The translations under genes and the position numbers were made by a program. Under the pieces are notes generated by a model. That model did no database searches, was not told the DNA's origin, and saw only the letters and a program-made list of their open reading frames with translations. This document shows, piece after piece, positions 8,046 to 15,175 of a stretch of DNA of 25,170 nt. The stretch's first letter is position 1, and each line of letters begins with the position of its first letter. The DNA is from Anaerolineales bacterium UBA1429 (lineage in GTDB: Bacteria > Chloroflexota > Anaerolineae > UBA1429), in assembly GCA_002329325.1 (NCBI GenBank), contig DCTX01000025.1, forward strand, positions 1-25,170. The letters run 5' to 3'.

Positions 8046-8792
8046 TTACTTGCGCTTGGCCTGGTTGGCCACAGCCGCGGCGGCCTTGGCCGCCTCCTCG
8101 GGATCGCCCAAATAGTAGCTGCGGATCGGCTTCAGGTCCTCATCCAGCTCGTACACCAGTGGGATGCCTGTGGGGATGTTGAGCCCGGGGATCTCGGTCT
8201 CGGAGATGTTGTCCAGGTACATGACCAGGGCGCGGAGGCTGTTGCCGTGGGCCGCGATGAGCACGCGCTTGCCCGCCCGCACCTGGGGGGCAATGACGTT
8301 GTGCCAGTAGGGCAACATGCGCTCCACCGTCTGCTTGAGGGCCTCGGTCCGCGGCATCTGCTCCGGGCTGAGCGAGGCGTAGCGCCGATCGTGGGCCTGG
8401 GAATAGGGATGGTCGTCATCCATGGGCGGCGGCGGGATGTCATAGCTGCGTCGCCAGATATGCACTTGCTCGTCGCCGTGTCGCTCGGCGGTCTCCGCCT
8501 TGTCCAGGCCCTGCAACGCGCCATAGTGCCGCTCGTTCAGGCGCCAGTCGCGCACGACGGGGATCCACATCAGATCCATCTCGTCGAGGATGATCCAGAG
8601 GGTACGAATGGCCCGCTTGAGAACGGAGGTGTAGGCGATATCAAAGGTCAGGCCTTCCTCGCGCAGCAAGACCCCGCCTCGCCTGGCTTCGTCGCGGCCG
8701 GTCTCCGTCAGATCCACGTCCACCCATCCGGTGAAGCGATTCTCCAGATTCCAGGCGCTCTGTCCGTGTCGCACCAGTACGAGTTTGTACAT
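8046..8792 (-). CDS. gpmA: 2,3-bisphosphoglycerate-dependent phosphoglycerate mutase
   Basis: A 248-residue cytoplasmic enzyme interconverting 3- and 2-phosphoglycerate, cofactor-dependent (dPGM) type. The catalytic phosphohistidine motif LVRHGQSAWN is at residues 6-15 (His9). Further dPGM motifs: NRFTGWVDVDLTETG, LNERHYGALQGLDKAE, RRSYDIPPPPMDDDHPYS, and the second catalytic histidine in AAHGNSLRALVMYL. The length matches E. coli GpmA (250). The start is ATG 8792, with AGGAGAGG just upstream. It has its own promoter (8836-8864) and converges on pgk and the pfk-like gene, so the glycolytic genes cluster without forming one operon. Its product, 2-phosphoglycerate, is also the product of the glycerate kinase at 1844. 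Confidence 0.96.
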   Translation of the reverse strand: MYKLVLVRHGQSAWNLENRFTGWVDVDLTETGRDEARRGGVLLREEGLTFDIAYTSVLKRAIRTLWIILDEMDLMWIPVVRDWRLNERHYGALQGLDKAETAERHGDEQVHIWRRSYDIPPPPMDDDHPYSQAHDRRYASLSPEQMPRTEALKQTVERMLPYWHNVIAPQVRAGKRVLIAAHGNSLRALVMYLDNISETEIPGLNIPTGIPLVYELDEDLKPIRSYYLGDPEEAAKAAAAVANQAKRK

Positions 8793-8814
8793 AAGCCTCT
8801 CCTGAAAGCGAAGG

Positions 8815-8828
8815 ATCGAACATTCGAT
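8815..8828. repeat. Operator-like palindrome in the gpmA leader
   Basis: ATCGAA-CA-TTCGAT, a perfect 6-2-6 inverted repeat, lies a few bases downstream of the gpmA -10, where a repressor could bind. No regulator can be named. It is too short to exclude chance. Confidence 0.35.
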
Positions 8829-8835
8829 TCTCTTC

Positions 8836-8864
8836 ATTTTGGCTCAGAACGGGCGGGCGGTCAA
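8836..8864 (-). promoter_or_regulatory. Promoter for gpmA
   Basis: TTGACC (8859-8864), 17-nt spacer and CAAAAT (8836-8841) on the minus strand, 44 nt before the gpmA ATG. The -35 is near consensus; the -10 is weaker. Confidence 0.5.
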
Positions 8865-8886
8865 ATCGCCACCGGGCGGCCACAAG

Positions 8887-8919
8887 GCAACGTGGCGCCG
8901 CCTGGCGGCGCCACGTTGC
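8887..8919 (-). terminator. Terminator-like hairpin downstream of msrA
   Basis: A 33-nt near-perfect palindrome (15-16 bp stem, 8887-8902 with 8904-8919, minimal loop) lies 48 nt beyond the msrA stop and upstream of the gpmA promoter. On the minus strand it is followed by TTGTGG, a poor U-tract, so termination may be partial. Confidence 0.55.
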
Positions 8920-8967
8920 TCGGGCCATCACATGGATATCGTAGCATGCAGCCTGAGCGACGACGGC

Positions 8968-9732
8968 TCAGCGATGCCTCACCAGATCGCGCAGGCGCTC
9001 CAAAGGGGCCCCAGCGAGACCCAACGCGCCGGCCTCAGCGTCGAGCTGTGCCAGAGTCCCATACCCCGCCAGATATGCGTTCACCCGCGCCGTAGCGGTA
9101 GAATCGGCAAACGCCTGGAGATCGGGATAGATGCTCAGGTAATAGTCCCTCAAGAGCCACTCGGAGCGCAGATAGTACTTTTGATGATAGTCCTCGGCCC
9201 GGTAGAACGCCGTGAGGGGCTCGACCCTGGTCAGCACATCGGCGCCCGCCTCGGCCTCGCGCTGGGCCTTGGATTCGAGGGCGATGCGCTCTTCCTCGGC
9301 GTTGCTGTAAAAGAGAATGTTCTCGTACTGGCGCGATGCGGACTGGCTGGTGCACGTGTGGCTATCCCAAAAGACGGCCACCAGATCGGCATAGCTGATC
9401 CGCTCCGGGTCATAATCCACCTGCACGGCCTCAGAGTGATCGCCCAGATCGTAATAGGTGGGATCGGCCGTGGTGCCGCCCGCATAGCCGGCGCGGGTGC
9501 GGATCACGCCGTCAAGATGCCCAAACTGGGCATCCACACCCCAGAATCAACCCAGGGCGAAGGTGGCCGTGGCGAACTGGTCGGGAGCGGCCTGATCGAT
9601 GGGAGGCAGGGCGCCGGTGCTCATGGGGAAATCCTCTCCTTGTGCGACATCGCGGGAACAGCCCGCCAGCAGGACCGCTAGGCCCAGCAGCAGGCCCACG
9701 ACAAGATAGGGCACTCGATGGGATAGCGACAT
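8968..9732 (-). CDS. msrA: Selenocysteine-containing peptide methionine sulfoxide reductase A, lipoprotein
   Basis: A 254-residue reading with TGA at codon 62 (9549-9547) decoded as selenocysteine. MsrA reduces methionine-S-sulfoxide in proteins. The start is ATG 9732 with AGGAG 6 nt upstream. A signal peptide with lipobox LLAGC (Cys25) predicts export and lipid anchoring. The segment TFALG-U-FWGVDAQFGHLDG places the TGA exactly at the catalytic cysteine of the family motif GCFWG. The enzyme then continues in the same frame with RAGYAGGT, PTYYDLGDHSEAVQVDYDP, FWDSH and AEDYHQKYYLR, all MsrA hallmarks. A SECIS-like hairpin follows the TGA. The C-terminus has no cysteine; the only other mature-region cysteine besides Cys25 is Cys127 (HTC), a possible resolving residue. 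An ordinary reader would call two genes or a pseudogene; in-frame continuity and the hairpin argue against that. selA/B/C/D must lie elsewhere. Confidence 0.88.
9516..9534 (-). promoter_or_regulatory. Predicted bacterial SECIS element in msrA
   Basis: Immediately downstream of the in-frame TGA the mRNA folds as GATGCCCA-GTT-TGGGCATC, a perfect 8-bp stem with a 3-nt loop whose first base is G. There are 12 nt between the TGA and the stem and 20 nt between the TGA and the loop. Bacterial SECIS elements are hairpins inside the coding region just after UGA, with a G early in a small apical loop; this fits, and would be recognised by SelB carrying Sec-tRNA. Confidence 0.85.
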
Positions 9733-9763
9733 GGTGAACTCCTATCGTCACTGTGACAGCTCT

Positions 9764-9792
9764 AGTATAGGCCAAAGTGATCCCCTGGACAA
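9764..9792 (-). promoter_or_regulatory. Promoter for msrA
   Basis: TTGTCC (9787-9792), 17-nt spacer and TATACT (9764-9769) on the minus strand, about 32 nt upstream of the msrA ATG. Confidence 0.55.
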
Positions 9793-9829
9793 ATTCCGGA
9801 TAAAGCCACTCCAATTAGTCCGCTTTGTA

Positions 9830-9891
9830 GCGGGCGGCCGAGATAGGGGACGAGAATATGGCCGCGTTCCAGTTGCCTCGCAGCCGCCCGC
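9830..9891. repeat. Spaced inverted repeat in the msrA/pyrC intergenic region
   Basis: GCGGGCGGC (9830-9838) and its exact reverse complement GCCGCCCGC (9883-9891) are 44 nt apart. The right arm lies between the -35 and -10 of the pyrC promoter. It could be a paired operator or chance in GC-rich DNA. Confidence 0.3.
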
Positions 9892-9901
9892 ATGCTATAA
9901 T
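9873..9901 (+). promoter_or_regulatory. Promoter for the pyr operon
   Basis: TTGCCT (9873-9878), 17-nt spacer and a consensus TATAAT (9896-9901), giving a leader of roughly 80 nt before the pyrC start. Confidence 0.65.
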
Positions 9902-9944
9902 CGGAGAGATGGGAATCAGAAACGAGCCTCGGCATCTGGCACGA

Positions 9945-9987
9945 ATAGGGCGCCCCGGGTTGCCCCAAGGAAGGCAGCGCGCCCTAT
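9945..9987 (+). promoter_or_regulatory. Leader hairpin covering the pyrC start codon
   Basis: ATAGGGCGC (9945-9953) pairs perfectly with GCGCCCTAT (9979-9987), which includes AT of the pyrC ATG; the AAGGAAGG ribosome binding site (9967-9974) is in the loop. This could let the leader control translation of pyrC. Structure is seen; regulation is inferred. Confidence 0.5.
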
Positions 9988-11053
9988 GAGTTCTCTCGTT
10001 TTTCCCGGCATTATCGACGCCCATGTCCACCTGCGCGAGCCCGGCGCCACCTACAAGGAGGACATCCTCTCAGGCACTGTAGCCGCCCTGGCGGGAGGCG
10101 TGGTGGGGGTCCTGGACATGCCCAACAACACGCCCCCCATCACCATCGCGGAGCGTTTCACTGCGAAACAGGCGCTCTTTGCAGCCAAGGCCGTAGCCGA
10201 CTACGGCCTTTTTGCTGGCACCGACGGCGTCCATCTGGATGAGATGGTGGCCATGGCGCCCCACGCCGTGGGCCTCAAGCTCTATCTGGATGAGACCTTT
10301 GGCAACCTCACCAACCGCGAGCCTCGCGCCCTGGCCCAGACCTTCGAAGCGTGGCCTGGCCCTGGGCCCATCGCCGTACACGCCGAGAGCCCATCCATCC
10401 CCACCGCCCTGGATCTGGCCGAGCGCTATCGCCAGCATCTACACGTGTGCCATGTGCCCCATCCCGACGACCTGCTGGTGATAGACGCCGCCCGCCAGCG
10501 TGGCATCCGCGTTACCTGCGAGGTGACGCCCCATCACTTGTTCCTGGCTCACGATGCCGTCCGGCGGCTCGGCGCCATGGCGCTGATGAAGCCGCCCCTG
10601 GTATCTCCCCAGGCGCGCACCCTGTTCTGGGAACGGCTTCACATGGTGGATCTGATCGCCACCGACCATGCCCCCCACACGCGCCTGGAGAAGGTCTTGC
10701 CCAATCCGCCGCCGGGCGTGCCCGGCCTGGAGACCACACTACCCCTGCTCTTGGCTGCTGTCGAAGAGGGCAGGCTGACCTACGAGCGCTTTTTCGACCT
10801 GGTGTATGCGAATCCGTTGCGCGTCTATGGCCTGGCCGCGCCCGCCAGCAAGGTCACGGTGGACCTATCGCGCGGGCGCTATCGGCTGCCCCTGGAGGGC
10901 TACCACACCCGCTGTGGCTGGTCGCCCTTTGCGGAACAGTGGGGCATGGGCGAGGTCGAGACGGTGGCGCTGCGGGGCCAGGTCATCTGGCGGCGGGGCG
11001 AGCTGCTGGTGGCGCCCGGCTATGGGCGCCCTCTGGTGCGCGTGGCAGGTTGA
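9986..11053 (+). CDS. pyrC: Dihydroorotase (short, CAD-like type)
   Basis: A 355-residue cytoplasmic amidohydrolase closing N-carbamoyl-aspartate to dihydroorotate, step three of pyrimidine synthesis. Metal-site motifs are complete: DAHVHLREPG (His13, His15), GLKLYLDET (Lys98, the carboxylated-lysine position), VHAES (His132), CHVPH (His156) and ATDHAPH (Asp227). It is shorter than the usual class I bacterial enzyme (about 425) and resembles the DHOase domain of animal CAD in several stretches, for example GLKLYLDETF, VTCEVTPHHLFL, PPPGVPGLET and the C-terminal LVAPGYG. The start is ATG 9986, with AAGGAAGG at 9967-9974; the open frame runs further upstream but past the promoter. It leads pyrC-pyrB-pyrFE-pyrD-pyrK. 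Confidence 0.93.
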   Translation: MSSLVFPGIIDAHVHLREPGATYKEDILSGTVAALAGGVVGVLDMPNNTPPITIAERFTAKQALFAAKAVADYGLFAGTDGVHLDEMVAMAPHAVGLKLYLDETFGNLTNREPRALAQTFEAWPGPGPIAVHAESPSIPTALDLAERYRQHLHVCHVPHPDDLLVIDAARQRGIRVTCEVTPHHLFLAHDAVRRLGAMALMKPPLVSPQARTLFWERLHMVDLIATDHAPHTRLEKVLPNPPPGVPGLETTLPLLLAAVEEGRLTYERFFDLVYANPLRVYGLAAPASKVTVDLSRGRYRLPLEGYHTRCGWSPFAEQWGMGEVETVALRGQVIWRRGELLVAPGYGRPLVRVAG

Positions 11054-11081
11054 TCACGGCTTGAGCAAAGGCAGGAGAACC

Positions 11082-12059
11082 ATGACAGAGAATGGCACCC
11101 AGAAGATCGTCGGTCTGGCGCCCAACCGCCAGCACAGCCTCTACGGTCGGGATATCGTCTCCGTCAATCAGTTCACCCGACCCGACCTGACGTACATCTT
11201 TCGCGTGGCCGATGAGATGCGCAGCCTCGTCAAGCGAGTCGGGGCCACCGACCTGCTCAAAGGGTATGTGTTGGGAAATCTCTTCTACGAGCCCAGCACC
11301 CGCACCTCGTCCTCCTTTATCGCTGCCATGGAGAGGCTGGGCGGCTCGGTGATCCCCATTCACGGGGTCCAGTACTCGTCGGTGAGCAAAGGCGAATCGC
11401 TGCCCGATACGATCCGCACCCTGGAGTGCTACGCCGATGTGATCGTCCTGCGGCATCCCGAGATCGGCGCCTCCACAGTGGCGGCCCGCTATGCCAGCAA
11501 GCCGGTGATCAGCGCCGGCGACGGCGCCGGAGAGCACCCCACCCAGGGGCTCCTCGATCTCTACACCATCTACAGCGAGCTGGGCGCGGTGGACGGCCTG
11601 CACGTCGCCATGGTCGGCGATCTCAAGTACGGCCGCACGGTGCACTCGCTGGCGCGCCTGCTGCGCCTGTACGACGTCCAGCTCTCCTTCGTGGCCCCCG
11701 ATATCCTGCGCCTGCCGGGCGAGATCAAGGAGGAGCTGGCCGCTGCGGGCAGGCCCCTGCACGAGACCGACAAGCTGGATGAGGTCATCGCCGAGGCGGA
11801 CGTGATCTATGTCACGCGGGTGCAGAAGGAGCGCTTTGCCGATCTCGCCCTCTACGAGGAGGTCAAGGACTATTACGTGGTGACGCCCGAGATCATGTCG
11901 CGGGCCAAGGAGCGCATGGCGCTGATGCACCCGCTCCCCAGGGTGGGCGAGATCCATGCCGACGTGGACGATGATCCGCGCGCGGCCTACTTCCGGCAGA
12001 TGGAGAACGGCATGTACATCCGCATGGCGCTGTTGGCCGCCGTGCTGGGCAAGGTTTAG
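11082..12059 (+). CDS. pyrB: Aspartate carbamoyltransferase catalytic chain
   Basis: A 325-residue cytoplasmic enzyme that joins carbamoyl phosphate and aspartate to carbamoyl-aspartate, the committed step of the pathway. Active-site motifs: STRT (residues 72-75) for carbamoyl phosphate, SKGES (Lys103), GEHPTQ (His152), GDLKYGRTVHS, TRVQKERF and HPLPR. The C-terminal AYFRQMENGMYIRMALL is close to the ATCase domain of animal CAD rather than to E. coli PyrB. The start is ATG 11082 with AGGAG four to five nt upstream, 28 nt after pyrC. No regulatory-chain gene (pyrI) is present next to it. Dihydroorotase followed by ATCase repeats the domain order of CAD. Confidence 0.95.
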   Translation: MTENGTQKIVGLAPNRQHSLYGRDIVSVNQFTRPDLTYIFRVADEMRSLVKRVGATDLLKGYVLGNLFYEPSTRTSSSFIAAMERLGGSVIPIHGVQYSSVSKGESLPDTIRTLECYADVIVLRHPEIGASTVAARYASKPVISAGDGAGEHPTQGLLDLYTIYSELGAVDGLHVAMVGDLKYGRTVHSLARLLRLYDVQLSFVAPDILRLPGEIKEELAAAGRPLHETDKLDEVIAEADVIYVTRVQKERFADLALYEEVKDYYVVTPEIMSRAKERMALMHPLPRVGEIHADVDDDPRAAYFRQMENGMYIRMALLAAVLGKV

Positions 12060-12083
12060 CACTGGGAGCAAGGGGGATAGGGC

Positions 12084-13496
12084 ATGGGCTTTTGGAGCAA
12101 GCTGGAACAGAGCATCACGCAGCGCGATAGCCTGCTTTGCGTCGGGCTGGACCCCCATCCGGGGAGGGTGCCCGCGCGCTATAGCTCTGTGAGCGACTTT
12201 ATGCGGAGCATCGTCGAGCAGACCGCCGATGTGGCGGCGGTATTCAAGCCCAACGTCGCCTTCTTTGAGGCCTTGGGGCAGCCGGGCTGGGACGCGCTGC
12301 GAGAGACCCTGGCGGCCATTCCGCCCGATATCCCGGTGCTGCTGGACGCCAAGCGCAACGACATCGCCTCGACGGCGGCGGCCTACGCCCGCGCCGTCTA
12401 CGACGAGCTGGGCGCGGACGCCGTCACCGTCAACCCCTACCTGGGCAGCGATGGCGTCGAGCCCTTCCTGGCCTATCCGGACCGGGGCGTCTTCTTGCTG
12501 TGCAAGACCTCCAACCCGGGCGCTGGCGAGTTGCAGGATTGGTCGCAGTATGGCGTGCCCCTCTACCGGCGCGTGGCCGAGCTGGCGGGCGAGTGGGCCC
12601 GAGGCCAGGAGATCGGCCTGGTGATCGGCGCCACCTACCCCGAGGCTATGGCCGAGATCCGCGCCGCCTGGCCCAAGACCTGGTTCCTGGTGCCCGGCGT
12701 GGGCGCCCAGGGGGGCGACCTGGAGGCGGCGCTGCAGGCCGGGCTGCGCCCCGATGGCCGCGGCCTGGTGATCAATTCCTCGCGAGGCATCCTCTACGCC
12801 GATGACCCGCGCCAGGCCGCCCTGGAGACCCGCGACGCCATCAACCGCGCCAGAAAAGCGGCCCTGCAGGGGCCCTCCAGCGCCGAGCAAGCGCACCAGG
12901 CGCGCCTCTCGCGGCTGGCCCTGGCCCTGTTCGAATCGGGCTGCGTGCAACTGGGCGATTTCGTGCTGCACTCGGGCGCCCACTCGCCTATCTATGTGGA
13001 CCTGCGGCGCCTGGTGATCTCGCCCGAGGTCCTGGAGATGGCCGCCGCCGAGTATGCGCGCCTGCTCAAAGGGCTGGATTACCAGCGCATCGCCGCCATC
13101 CCCTATGCGGGGCTGCCCATCGGCACGGCCGTGGCGCTGCAGACCCGCGATCCCCTCATCTACCCGCGGCGCGAGGTCAAGACCTATGGGACGCGACGCC
13201 AGATCGAGGGCGAGTACCATGCGGGCGAGCGCGTGGTGCTGGTGGACGACCTGATCAGCAGCGGCGGCAGCAAGTTGGAGGCCGCCGGGCCGCTGCAAGA
13301 GGCCGGGCTGGTGGTCGAGGATGTGGTGGTGCTCATCGATCGTGAGCAGGGCGGCGCCCAGGACCTGGCCAGCCACGGCCTGCGGCTCCACGCCGCCACC
13401 ACTCTGCGCGAGATCGTGGCGCTGCTGGTGGCGGCAGGCAAGCTGGATCGCGAGACCCAGACGCGCGTCGAGCGCTATTTGGCCGGAGAGGCGTAG
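12084..13496 (+). CDS. pyrFE: Fused orotidine 5'-phosphate decarboxylase / orotate phosphoribosyltransferase
   Basis: A 470-residue bifunctional protein for the last two steps to UMP. Residues 1 to about 270 are the PyrF type-2 decarboxylase: LLCVGLDPHPGRVP, FKPNVAFFEALG and DAKRNDIAST with the catalytic Asp88/Lys90/Asp93 set. Residues about 275-470 are orotate phosphoribosyltransferase: GDFVLHSGAHSPIYVDLR, IPYAGLPIGTAVA, and the PRPP loop VVLVDDLISSGGS near residues 384-397. The order, decarboxylase first, is the reverse of animal UMPS. The linker is a short Ala/Gln/Ser-rich helix. The start is ATG 12084 with AAGGGGG seven nt upstream; gap to pyrB 24 nt. Both halves look complete. OPRT acts before the decarboxylase, so fusion may channel OMP. 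Confidence 0.93.
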   Translation: MGFWSKLEQSITQRDSLLCVGLDPHPGRVPARYSSVSDFMRSIVEQTADVAAVFKPNVAFFEALGQPGWDALRETLAAIPPDIPVLLDAKRNDIASTAAAYARAVYDELGADAVTVNPYLGSDGVEPFLAYPDRGVFLLCKTSNPGAGELQDWSQYGVPLYRRVAELAGEWARGQEIGLVIGATYPEAMAEIRAAWPKTWFLVPGVGAQGGDLEAALQAGLRPDGRGLVINSSRGILYADDPRQAALETRDAINRARKAALQGPSSAEQAHQARLSRLALALFESGCVQLGDFVLHSGAHSPIYVDLRRLVISPEVLEMAAAEYARLLKGLDYQRIAAIPYAGLPIGTAVALQTRDPLIYPRREVKTYGTRRQIEGEYHAGERVVLVDDLISSGGSKLEAAGPLQEAGLVVEDVVVLIDREQGGAQDLASHGLRLHAATTLREIVALLVAAGKLDRETQTRVERYLAGEA

Positions 13497-13505
13497 GGCG
13501 CCCCC

Positions 13506-14435
13506 ATGCCAGTGGATCTTGGGGTCGAGCTGCTGGGCGTGCACCTGCGCAACCCGCTGGTGTTGGCCTCGGGCATCTGGGGCAGCGCGGCGGGCACCCT
13601 GGTGCGCGCCGCGCGGGCGGGCGCCGGCGCCGTCACGAGCAAGTCGTGCAGCCTGGAGCCGCGCACCGGCCACCACAACCCAACGGTGCTGCCCTGGGGC
13701 CACGGGCTGATCAACGCTGTGGGGCTCTCGAACTCCGGGGCGCTGGCCGAGCGCGACGAGCTGGCCCGCGCCCGCGCTGGCCTGGCCGCCACAGGCGCGG
13801 CGCTGATCGCCAGCGTCTTTGGCGAGACGCCGCGCACCTTTGCCGAGGCGGTGGACATCATCGCCGCCGCCGGCCCCCATATCGTCGAGCTGAACATCTC
13901 CTGCCCCAACGTCGAGAGCGAGTTCGGGCGGCCCTTTGCCCACGATCCGCTGGCGGCGGCCCAGGTCACCGCGGCTGTGCGCGCCGTCTATCGGGGACCG
14001 CTGCTGGTCAAACTATCGCCCAACGCCTCGGAGCTGTTGGCCGTGGCCCGGGCGGTGGTGGCGGCGGGCGCCGATGGACTGACCATGGGGAACACCCTGG
14101 GGCCCGGCATGCTGATCGATCTGGACGCGCGGCAGCCCATCCTCTCGAACCGCGTAGGGGGCATTTCGGGGCCGGCGTTGCGGCCCATCGCCGTGCGCTG
14201 CGTCTACGAGCTGGCAGCCGCGCTGGACGTGCCCATCATCGGCACCGGTGGCGTCGCCAGCGGGCGCGACGCCCTGGAGATGGTCATGGCCGGCGCCACC
14301 GCCGTGGGCATCGGCTCGGCCCTCTATGCCGAGGGAGACGCCGTCTTTGGGCGGGTGCTGGCCGAGATGGCCCGCTGGATGGAGGAGCGAGGAGTGGCTT
14401 CCCTGGACGAGATTCGCGGGTGCGCCCGTGTCTGA
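13506..14435 (+). CDS. pyrD: Dihydroorotate dehydrogenase, class 1B catalytic subunit
   Basis: A 309-residue FMN enzyme oxidising dihydroorotate to orotate. NPLVLASGIWG at the N-terminus, INAVGLSNSG, ELNISCPNVE with the class 1 catalytic cysteine (Cys133), VKLSPNASE, and the FMN phosphate region IGTGGVASGRDALEMVMAGATAVGIGSAL are all visible. The cysteine base (rather than the serine of class 2) and the pyrK partner gene directly downstream assign it to class 1B, which passes electrons through PyrK to NAD+. The start ATG 13506 is 9 nt after pyrFE. It overlaps pyrK by 8 nt, so the two subunits are probably translationally coupled. Cytosolic: no signal or membrane segment is seen. Confidence 0.95.
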   Translation: MPVDLGVELLGVHLRNPLVLASGIWGSAAGTLVRAARAGAGAVTSKSCSLEPRTGHHNPTVLPWGHGLINAVGLSNSGALAERDELARARAGLAATGAALIASVFGETPRTFAEAVDIIAAAGPHIVELNISCPNVESEFGRPFAHDPLAAAQVTAAVRAVYRGPLLVKLSPNASELLAVARAVVAAGADGLTMGNTLGPGMLIDLDARQPILSNRVGGISGPALRPIAVRCVYELAAALDVPIIGTGGVASGRDALEMVMAGATAVGIGSALYAEGDAVFGRVLAEMARWMEERGVASLDEIRGCARV

Positions 14436-15174
14436 CGCGCCCCATCGCACCTACCGCATCATCGAGCGGCGGCCGGAGGGCGGCGTGGGCGCCACGCTGA
14501 TCCTGGATGGCGCGCTGCCCGCTGAGCCGGGCCAGTTCGTCATGGTCTGGCTGCCGGGCATCGAGGAGCGGCCCCTGGCGGTGATGAACGACGATCCCCT
14601 GAGCATCACGGTGCGGGTGGTTGGGCCGTTCACCCGCGCCCTGGCGGCCTGCCAGCCCGGGGATCGCCTCTGGGTGCGCGGCCCCTATGGGCGAGGGTTC
14701 CCCGCCCGCGGCGAGCGGCTGCTGCTAGCCGGGGGCGGCAGCGGCGTCGCCTCGCTGACCTTGCTCGCCAAGCGTGCCCTGGCCGCCGGCGCCACCGTGC
14801 GGGTCGCCCTGGGCGCCCGCAGCGGCGATCAGCTCATGCTGCCCTGGCGCTTTCGTGAGCTGGGTTGCGAGCTGCTGCTGGCCACCGACGATGGCTCATT
14901 GGGGTTGGCGGGGACGGCCCTGGATGCCCTGGAGCCAGATCTGGCCGCGGGCTGGCCCGACCTGGTCGCCGCCTGCGGCCCCGAGGTGATGCTGCGAGCC
15001 CTGGCGCGGCGGCTGCAGGGCAGCGATGTGCCCCTGTACCTCAGTCTGGAGCGCGCCATGAAGTGCGGCTTTGGCGTGTGCGGCAACTGCCACTGCGGCG
15101 ACAGGCTGGTCTGCCGCGATGGCCCCGTATTCCCTGTGGACGAGGTCCTCTGCCTGCTGGAGCCGGCGCCCTGA
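14428..15174 (+). CDS. pyrK: Dihydroorotate dehydrogenase electron transfer subunit
   Basis: A 248-residue ferredoxin-reductase-like subunit carrying FAD and a [2Fe-2S] cluster; it moves electrons from the PyrD flavin to NAD+. Seen: an FAD-binding barrel with PGQFVMVWLPG and RPLAVMN, the nucleotide-binding loop LLAGGGSGVASL, and the C-terminal cluster cysteines Cys213, Cys218, Cys221 and Cys229, with an extra Cys223. Spacing C-x4-C-x2-C is standard; the last interval (7 residues) is shorter than I recall for L. lactis PyrK. The start is GTG 14428, inside the pyrD end. The stop is one base from the convergent transporter gene, so no terminator fits between. It is the last gene of the pyr operon. 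Confidence 0.93.
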   Translation: MSDAPHRTYRIIERRPEGGVGATLILDGALPAEPGQFVMVWLPGIEERPLAVMNDDPLSITVRVVGPFTRALAACQPGDRLWVRGPYGRGFPARGERLLLAGGGSGVASLTLLAKRALAAGATVRVALGARSGDQLMLPWRFRELGCELLLATDDGSLGLAGTALDALEPDLAAGWPDLVAACGPEVMLRALARRLQGSDVPLYLSLERAMKCGFGVCGNCHCGDRLVCRDGPVFPVDEVLCLLEPAP

Positions 15175-15175
15175 G

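Noticed and set aside
9537..9732. msrA as a pseudogene or as two separate genes (a 61-residue lipoprotein and a truncated MsrA)
   Set aside because: The two parts are in one frame, the TGA falls on the catalytic cysteine codon, all other MsrA motifs are intact, and a SECIS-like hairpin follows. The downstream part alone would lack the active site.
10983..13943. 986-codon open frame on the minus strand opposite the pyr operon
   Set aside because: It is the antisense of pyrC, pyrB, pyrFE and pyrD, with low-complexity composition typical of GC-rich shadow frames and no recognisable domain.
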